Of a DNA stretch of 64,000 nt, positions 58,709-64,000 are shown piece by piece. Below the pieces are notes generated by a model. It ran no database searches, was not told where the DNA came from, and saw only the letters and a list, made by a program, of their open reading frames with translations. The stretch comes from Mucilaginibacter gracilis (GTDB lineage Bacteria > Bacteroidota > Bacteroidia > Sphingobacteriales > Sphingobacteriaceae), in contig NZ_RBKU01000001.1 of NCBI RefSeq assembly GCF_003633615.1, positions 4,464,001 to 4,528,000 of the forward strand. The letters are read 5' to 3'. Made by a program: the position numbers and the translations under genes. Each line of letters starts with the position of its first letter. Position 1 is the first letter of the stretch.

Positions 58709-60443
58709 GAGGCTGTCTCAAAAGTGAGGCAGCCTCTTGTTATTTTAGAGTGATTTTTGTTAACTTAAAGGCATGGGAGCGAAAGTAGTTTTTAAGCCAT
58801 ATGACCCTGACCAGTTAACATTTTTACCGTATAAACTGGAGGAGTTAGTACCTGAGGGCCACCCGGTACGCATAGTCAAACAAGTAGTTGACTTGATAGA
58901 CGTTAAACCGATCAACCGCAAGTATAAAGGCGGCGGGGCATCAAGCTTCCATCCGCGGCTGATGCTGAAACTGCTGGTGTATGGTTACCTGACCAATACC
59001 TATTCATCAAGAAAGCTGGAAGACCAGGCGGCACAGAACGTCCACTTTATGTGGCTGTTGGGGATGAAGAAGCCCGATCACAATACCATAAACCGTTTCC
59101 GGAGCGAAAAGCTGTCGGGTATCTTAAAGCAGATCTTCTCTCAGATTGTACTGCTGTTGGCAGAACAGGGTATCGTTTCGCTTAAAGAGACTGTGTTTAC
59201 CGATGGCACCAAGATCGAATCGGTGGCGAACAAATACACCTTTGTATGGGGCAAAAGCATCAAGAACAGTAAAGAGAAGATCAAAAGCCAGCTGGATGAA
59301 CTATGGAAGTACGCGCAAGGCCTTGCGGCAGAAGAACTAAAAGATACCACGCCAATATCTTTTGAAGAGATCAACCCTGAAAAAGTAAAAGAAACCATAG
59401 CTAAGATCGATGCCGCTTTGAACGACAAGGAAGAAGTAAGCAAGCAGGTCAAACAAAAGCTGAACTATGCCAGAAAGAACTGGCCTGCAAACCTGGAACG
59501 TTATGACCAGCAGGAAAAGCAGTTAGGTATCCGTAACAGCTTTTCAAAGACCGACCCGGATGCGACTTTTATGCGGATGAAGGAAGACCACATGCTGAAC
59601 GGGCAGCTTAAACCTGGATATAACCTACAAATATCCACACAAGATCAGTTCATCCTTAACTACAGCCTGCATCAAACCTCTACCGATTATCAGACCCTGC
59701 CATCTCACATAGACCAATACGAAGCACTATACAACACACTTCCCCAAGCAGTTGTGGCCGATGCCGGCTACGGTTCAGACGAGAACTACGGCATCTTACA
59801 GCAAAAAGGCATCGAAGCCTATATCAAGTACAATACGTTCGACAAAGAACAAAAGGAAGGCATCAAAGCGTTCAGTAATGACAGCCTGCATTACAACGAA
59901 GGGGAAAACTACCTGACCTGCCCGATGGGCCAGCGGATGGCACATATCGGTGATGGTCAAAGAATAACCACATCGGGCCATGTACAGCTGATCAGCCGTT
60001 ACCAGGCAAAGAATTGTAATAACTGCCCCATGCGTGGCGTATGCCATAGCGGGCAGGGCAACCGGATCGTTGAGGTGAACCATTCCCTGAGAAAACACAA
60101 GCAGGAAGCAAAGGAAAGATTAAATACAGAACAGGGCATCAAATACCGAAAGCGAAGGCCTGCCGATGTGGAACCGGTATTTGCCCAACTGAAGCATAAT
60201 CATGGCTTCAGGCGCTTTCTGCTGAAAGGCATGTCCAAAACCGAGGTCGAAATAGGCCTGTTATCCATCGCTCATAACCTCAGAAAGTGGAAAGCCTGAG
60301 GCTTTTCGCCCCCTTTTTCCAAAAAACGCTCTTAGAATCGATCAGAAACGAAATATCTGCACAATAGAGCTTCAGCCCCTAATAGCACAATCCAAATATA
60401 TTCCATAAAAAAACCGCCTCATAATTGCTTATGAGACGGCCTC
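58709..60443. mobile_element. IS1182-family insertion sequence
   Basis: The ends GAGGCTGTCTCA (58709-58720) and TGAGACGGCCTC (60432-60443) are inverted copies with one mismatch and frame a single transposase gene. Each end also forms its own hairpin: 58709-58736 (12-bp stem, one mismatch) and 60414-60439 (11-bp stem, one mismatch). No target duplication was found beside either end. It lies in the gap between the Spy-like gene and bioF. Confidence 0.85.
58773..60299 (+). CDS. IS1182 family transposase
   Basis: 508 residues, intact. The N-terminal domain (YKLEELVPEGHPVRIV, then SSFHPRLMLKLLVYGYLTN) is typical of IS1182/IS5-like enzymes. The DDE-type catalytic core includes VFTDGTKIES near 148 and VVADAGYGSDENY near 330, with a late Glu in DVEPVFAQLKHNHGFRRF near 468. 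A cysteine cluster (CNNCPMRGVC) near 418 is normal for the family. The gene is complete and probably active. Codon use looks more GC-rich than the flanking genes, as expected for a mobile gene. Confidence 0.95.
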   Translation: MGAKVVFKPYDPDQLTFLPYKLEELVPEGHPVRIVKQVVDLIDVKPINRKYKGGGASSFHPRLMLKLLVYGYLTNTYSSRKLEDQAAQNVHFMWLLGMKKPDHNTINRFRSEKLSGILKQIFSQIVLLLAEQGIVSLKETVFTDGTKIESVANKYTFVWGKSIKNSKEKIKSQLDELWKYAQGLAAEELKDTTPISFEEINPEKVKETIAKIDAALNDKEEVSKQVKQKLNYARKNWPANLERYDQQEKQLGIRNSFSKTDPDATFMRMKEDHMLNGQLKPGYNLQISTQDQFILNYSLHQTSTDYQTLPSHIDQYEALYNTLPQAVVADAGYGSDENYGILQQKGIEAYIKYNTFDKEQKEGIKAFSNDSLHYNEGENYLTCPMGQRMAHIGDGQRITTSGHVQLISRYQAKNCNNCPMRGVCHSGQGNRIVEVNHSLRKHKQEAKERLNTEQGIKYRKRRPADVEPVFAQLKHNHGFRRFLLKGMSKTEVEIGLLSIAHNLRKWKA

Positions 60444-60455
60444 TTCTTATTTTAG
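60425..60455 (+). promoter_or_regulatory. Possible hybrid promoter of bioF formed by the IS end
   Basis: TTG (60425-60427) lies in the loop of the IS right-end hairpin and TATTTTAG (60448-60455) in the flanking DNA, with a 20-bp spacer. The ATG of bioF is 11 bases downstream. Confidence 0.4.
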
Positions 60456-60466
60456 CGCAAATTATA

Positions 60467-61591
60467 ATGATATTGAACAGCGCTGATACCTATATCAAAA
60501 GTAAACTGGACGACAGGAAAGCATCCGGTACTTACCGCACCTTAAAAACCGATAAGCCACCTATTGATTTTTGCTCTAACGATTACCTTGGTTTTGCCCA
60601 ATCATCCCAACTAAAGGCCGATGTAGATGCCTTTTTAGCACAACATACTAACTACCTTAATGGTTCAACAGGCTCGAGGCTGTTAACTGGTAATACCGCT
60701 TTTTGCGAAGAACTGGAAGCCGGCATTGCTCAGTTTCATGATGCCGGAGCAGGGCTCATCTTTAATTCGGGCTATGATGCCAATCTGGGTCTGTTTTCGT
60801 GCCTTCCGCAACGCGGCGATACCATTATTACCGACGAACTGATACACGCCTGCATTATTGATGGCGCCCGCCTAAGCCACGCCAACAGGTTTACCTTTAA
60901 GCACAACGATTTAGATAGTTTACAACAAAAACTTAAACATGCTACGGGCAATTGTTATATAGCCATAGAAAGCGTTTACTCTATGGACGGCGATGTGGCA
61001 CCCTTAAATGAAATAGTTAATTTGGCAAAAGCTTATAACGCCAATGTAGTGGTTGACGAAGCGCACGCCCTCGGTGTATTCAACAAGGGACTGGTAAACC
61101 AGCTTAACCTGCAGCATGAGGTATTTGCCCGGGTGGTAACATTTGGCAAGGCGTTGGGCGTGCATGGTGCCATAGTTTTGGGCAGCGATGTGTTAAGGCA
61201 GTACCTTATCAACTTTGCCAGGTCGTTTATTTATACCACGGCGGCCTCGTTTCATCAGTTAGTGAGCGTAAAAATGGCTTATCAACTTTTGCAGGCTTCA
61301 AAAGGGCAGCAACAAAACCTTGCGCATAATATTGCGCTTTTTAAATCACAACTGACTAACAATAGCGGGTTAATTAATAGCGACAGTGCAATTCAAAGCA
61401 TCATTATTGACGGCAATGATAGCGCACGGCAAGCTGCTGCTCATCTACAAAACAACGGCTTTGATGTTCGCCCGATACTTAGCCCAACAGTACCTGCCGG
61501 CACCGAACGGCTGCGGATATGCATCCATGCATTTAATACCGAACAACAAATAATTAACCTTACCCAACTGATCAAACAAATAACCGAATGA
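60467..61591 (+). CDS. bioF: 8-amino-7-oxononanoate synthase
   Basis: 374 residues from MILNSADTYI; the longer frame from 60425 runs through the IS end. It condenses pimeloyl thioester and alanine in biotin synthesis. The PLP enzyme shows LDDRKASGTYR, FCSNDYLGFA near 39, NGSTGSRLLTGN near 64, VVDEAHALGVF near 197 and the PLP lysine in VVTFGKALGVHGA near 227. It overlaps bioD by four bases (ATGA). No other bio genes are in the window. Confidence 0.95.
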   Translation: MILNSADTYIKSKLDDRKASGTYRTLKTDKPPIDFCSNDYLGFAQSSQLKADVDAFLAQHTNYLNGSTGSRLLTGNTAFCEELEAGIAQFHDAGAGLIFNSGYDANLGLFSCLPQRGDTIITDELIHACIIDGARLSHANRFTFKHNDLDSLQQKLKHATGNCYIAIESVYSMDGDVAPLNEIVNLAKAYNANVVVDEAHALGVFNKGLVNQLNLQHEVFARVVTFGKALGVHGAIVLGSDVLRQYLINFARSFIYTTAASFHQLVSVKMAYQLLQASKGQQQNLAHNIALFKSQLTNNSGLINSDSAIQSIIIDGNDSARQAAAHLQNNGFDVRPILSPTVPAGTERLRICIHAFNTEQQIINLTQLIKQITE

Positions 61592-62199
61592 ACAAACCTA
61601 TTTTTATAACCGGCATTGGAACCGGAATTGGAAAAACAATCGTATCGGCTATTGTGGTTGAAAAGCTAAAGGCCGATTACTGGAAACCCATACAAGCCGG
61701 CGATTTGGACAACAGCGATACCTTGTTGGTGAAAAGCCTGGTATCAAATACGGTTTCGGTATTTCACCCCGAAACGTATCGTTTAACGCAGCCTTATTCG
61801 CCACATAAATCGGCGCAATTGGACGGTTTGGTTATTAATATGACACAAATTATTGCTCCCCAAACAAAAAATCAACTTATTATTGAAGGTGCAGGCGGGC
61901 TAATGGTGCCTCTAAACAATAGTTTTTTTATGATAGATTTGATTAAGCAACTTGATGCCGAGGTGATACTGGTATCAAAAAATTATTTGGGCAGTATAAA
62001 CCATACCTTACTATCAATAGATGCTTTAAAGCACAAAGGCATCCCCGTAAAGGGAATTATTTTTAATGGCGATGCCGACGAAAGTACGCAAACTGTCATT
62101 TTAAATTACTCCAATGCGCCATTGCTTTGTAACTTGCCGCAAATGCCGGTTGTTAACAAGGCATCTATCAGTTCAATAACCCACGCCATAAATTTTTAA
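61588..62199 (+). CDS. bioD: Dethiobiotin synthetase
   Basis: 203 residues. The P-loop GIGTGIGKTIVSA is at 8-20; PIQAGD near 36 and IIEGAGGLMVPL near 95 are family blocks. It closes the ureido ring of dethiobiotin with CO2 and ATP. Translationally coupled to bioF through an ATGA overlap; the next gene starts 35 bp later and may be co-transcribed. Confidence 0.94.
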   Translation: MNKPIFITGIGTGIGKTIVSAIVVEKLKADYWKPIQAGDLDNSDTLLVKSLVSNTVSVFHPETYRLTQPYSPHKSAQLDGLVINMTQIIAPQTKNQLIIEGAGGLMVPLNNSFFMIDLIKQLDAEVILVSKNYLGSINHTLLSIDALKHKGIPVKGIIFNGDADESTQTVILNYSNAPLLCNLPQMPVVNKASISSITHAINF

Positions 62200-62234
62200 T
62201 AATTAAAACGATAGTTAACTTAATAAAGCAGCAA

Positions 62235-63128
62235 ATGAAAAACATCACGGTGATAGGTTCGGGAACGATGGGTAACGGCATAGCGCACATTTTTGCCCAG
62301 CACGGCTACGTTGTTAATATGGTTGATGTGGATAGTGCTGCATTAGAAAGAGGCCTAAACACCATTAAAAAAAATTTAGACAGGCAATTAGCCAAGGGTA
62401 TTATTAACGAACAATTAAAAACGAATACCATAGCCAACATCAATACTTATACAGCTATTAAACAAGCTGTAGATACTGCCGATTTGGTTATTGAAGCTGC
62501 TACAGAAAACACCGACCTTAAACTAAAAATATTTAAGGAACTGGATGAGATATGCCCGGCAAAAACCATTTTAGCCACCAATACATCGTCAATATCAATC
62601 ACCAAAATAGCGGCTGTTACCGGGCGGCCCGATAAAGTGATTGGTATGCACTTTATGAACCCCGTACCGATAATGAAACTGGTGGAAGTTATAAGCGGAT
62701 ACGCTACTGATGCCAAGGTTACAGAAGCCATTATGACACTATCGCGGGATTTAGATAAGGAGCCTGTTGAGGTAAACGATTATCCGGGCTTTGTTGCCAA
62801 TCGCATTTTAATGCCGATGTTAAACGAAGCTATTTATACCTTATACGAAGGCGTAGCCGGTGTAGAAGAAATTGATACCGTGATGAAACTGGGCATGGGC
62901 CACCCGATGGGGCCGTTGCAACTAGCAGATTTTATTGGTTTAGATGTTTGCCTTGCCATCCTGAGGGTGCTGTATGATGGTTTCGGGAATCAAAAATATG
63001 CGCCTTGCCCTTTACTGGTTAATATGGTTACGGCCGGTAGTAAGGGTGTAAAAACGGGATTAGGCTTTTACGATTATAGCAGCGGAACTAAAGAGTTGGT
63101 AGTAGCGGCTAAATTTAGAAAACCATAA
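62235..63128 (+). CDS. 3-hydroxybutyryl-CoA dehydrogenase
   Basis: 297 residues. The NAD-binding motif GSGTMGNGIAHIFAQHG is at 7-23; NTSSISITKIA near 118 and HFMNPVPIMKLVEVI near 138 hold catalytic residues; FVANRILMPMLNEAI near 188 opens the C-terminal helical domain. It oxidises 3-hydroxyacyl-CoA, probably short-chain, in beta-oxidation or butyrate-type metabolism. Its place after bioFD is not functionally obvious. Confidence 0.92.
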   Translation: MKNITVIGSGTMGNGIAHIFAQHGYVVNMVDVDSAALERGLNTIKKNLDRQLAKGIINEQLKTNTIANINTYTAIKQAVDTADLVIEAATENTDLKLKIFKELDEICPAKTILATNTSSISITKIAAVTGRPDKVIGMHFMNPVPIMKLVEVISGYATDAKVTEAIMTLSRDLDKEPVEVNDYPGFVANRILMPMLNEAIYTLYEGVAGVEEIDTVMKLGMGHPMGPLQLADFIGLDVCLAILRVLYDGFGNQKYAPCPLLVNMVTAGSKGVKTGLGFYDYSSGTKELVVAAKFRKP

Positions 63129-63188
63129 GGTTTACAGATTAAACTTTTGCAAAAAATAGTTGTCGTATCAGTATAAATAATTATACCG

Positions 63189-63491
63189 ATGAAAACGATA
63201 TCAAAATTTTTAACAATAGTTGGCATAGCATCTATGCTGTTAGCGGGTTGTGGTACAACACGTGCCGTGTTTGTAGTTCGTGAAAGGCCTGTTGAACCGA
63301 GGTACGAACGGCCTGCACCGCCCTACCAGGGTGCCATATGGATTCCGGGAGAATGGGAATGGCGCGGTAACCATTATGTTTACATTAACGGCCATTACGA
63401 ACGCCCCAGCAATAGGCAATGGATACCCGGCCACTGGCGCGAAACTCCTGGCGGTTACGTTTGGGAACGCGGCCATTGGAGAAATTTTTAA
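63189..63491 (+). CDS. YXWGXW-repeat lipoprotein
   Basis: 100 residues. A lipoprotein signal ends at Cys21 (MLLAGC). The mature part is a short repeat of aromatic hairpins: IWIPGEWEWRGNHYVYINGHY, RQWIPGHWRETPGGYVWERGHW, matching the YXWGXW repeat family (PF12779). Function unknown; probably outer-membrane or periplasmic. It has a terminator right after it. Confidence 0.85.
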   Translation: MKTISKFLTIVGIASMLLAGCGTTRAVFVVRERPVEPRYERPAPPYQGAIWIPGEWEWRGNHYVYINGHYERPSNRQWIPGHWRETPGGYVWERGHWRNF

Positions 63492-63510
63492 CCAATAAAA
63501 TGTACAATAG

Positions 63511-63542
63511 TAAAGCCGGATAGTTTAAGCTACCCGGCTTTA
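63511..63542. terminator. Bidirectional terminator
   Basis: TAAAGCCGG (63511-63519) pairs with CCGGCTTTA (63534-63542), with TAG/CTA pairing inside. It serves the YXWGXW gene and the convergent response regulator. Confidence 0.8.
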
Positions 63543-63584
63543 TCATTTTATAATAGCTCAAATAACCTTAGCAGTTATTCTGTA

Positions 63585-64000
63585 TTAATGTAGTTCAAAT
63601 TTATAGCCTACACCTTTAACGGTTGAAACATAAGTTTCGCCCAGTTTTTCGCGCAGTTTACGGATGTGTACATCAATTGTACGGTTAGTTACCACTACCG
63701 AATCTTCCCAAATGTTTTTCAGGATAATTTCGCGGGTGTATACCTTGCCGGGTTTTGATGCCAAAAGGTACAGCAATTCAAATTCTTTTTTAGCCAATAC
63801 AACCTTGTTACCACCTTGAAAAACAAGGTAAGCTTCGCGGTCGATAACTAAATCGCCAATTTCAAGCTTATTGTCTGATACTTCTTCGGTTGGCGAGTTG
63901 CGCCTTAATATTGCGTTAATACGGCTAACCAAAGCGCGGGGTTTAATGGGCTTGGCTATATAATCATCGGCACCAACGTTAAAACCTGCAATTTCGGAGT
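63585..64000 (-). CDS. OmpR/PhoB-type response regulator, C-terminal part
   Basis: The gene continues beyond the right edge; 138 codons are visible. The first residues (EIAGFNVGADDYIAKPIKPRALV) are the end of a receiver domain with the conserved Lys-Pro. From about residue 45 of the fragment a winged-helix DNA-binding domain follows: VVLAKKEFELLYLLASKPGKVYTRE, then TIDVHIRKLREKLG and VSTVKGVGYKFE, the wing of OmpR-type regulators. An in-frame ATG inside the receiver should not be taken as the start. The partner kinase is outside the window. Confidence 0.93.
   Translation of the reverse strand, partial: SEIAGFNVGADDYIAKPIKPRALVSRINAILRRNSPTEEVSDNKLEIGDLVIDREAYLVFQGGNKVVLAKKEFELLYLLASKPGKVYTREIILKNIWEDSVVVTNRTIDVHIRKLREKLGETYVSTVKGVGYKFELH

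Noticed and set aside
1..64000. CRISPR array or recognised defence system
   Set aside because: No regularly spaced direct repeats and no Cas, restriction or abortive-infection families were seen; the transposon passengers could in principle be defence genes, but nothing in their sequences shows it.

Overview
The window reads as chromosomal DNA of a Bacteroidota bacterium, most like the Sphingobacteriaceae (Mucilaginibacter/Pedobacter type). The reasons are: promoters of the Bacteroidota form (TTG, 19-20 bp, TAnnTTTG), no obvious Shine-Dalgarno sequences, many SPII lipoproteins, and family-typical genes (DUF4142, DUF3810, YXWGXW-repeat, FUSC, DUF255, PIN-PhoH). The taxonomic call is inference from gene content; no rRNA or tRNA gene was seen.

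Layout. 1-18.5 kb: housekeeping and envelope genes (hotdog thioesterase, OtsAB fusion, PEP carboxylase, FUSC transporter-like protein, PhoH, serpin lipoprotein, Ohr, 5'-nucleotidase, DUF2064 glycosyltransferase). Two very small membrane-peptide genes lie here, one with its own promoter and terminator, and a cluster of DnaA-box-like words lies near 15.2-15.3 kb. 18.6-22.1 kb: a 3,501-bp transposon with perfect 21-bp terminal inverted repeats and a perfect 9-bp target duplication. It carries an IS982-type transposase plus five passenger genes and a candidate pseudoknotted RNA. 22.2-33 kb: mnmA, topA, a PolB-type exonuclease, two orphan ABC ATPases, gatC, two tandem acyltransferases, trpS. 33-40 kb: a tight operon of deoxynucleoside kinase, two paralogous unknowns and kdsB, then pyrG and yidC. 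40-54 kb: slyD, DUF255 protein, dipeptide epimerase, a large PAS hybrid kinase, DUF3810, PNPOx-like protein, Gfo/Idh oxidoreductase, proBA, a zinc phospholipase-like protein. 54.5-58.7 kb: DUF4174, SDR, fasciclin, MsrB lipoprotein, GIY-YIG, an S24-type repressor, a Spy-like protein. 58.7-60.4 kb: an IS1182 insertion just upstream of bioF. 60.5-64 kb: bioF-bioD, 3-hydroxyacyl-CoA dehydrogenase, a YXWGXW lipoprotein and the C-terminal part of an OmpR-type response regulator.

The main discovery is the 18,603-22,103 element. Normal IS982 insertion sequences are about 1 kb with one gene. Here the only inverted repeats found lie far outside the transposase, so the whole 3.5 kb seems to have moved as a unit. 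It has an insulating terminator just inside its left end, a promoter-RNA-terminator cassette of about 157 nt in the middle, and a last gene whose stop codon lies inside the right inverted repeat and which is split by a -1 frameshift at a T8 run. Secondary observations are a set of intergenic repeats made of shuffled short words in both orientations, several genes whose start codon sits 4-5 nt after the -7 box (possible leaderless mRNAs), and a possible hybrid promoter created by the IS1182 end in front of bioF.
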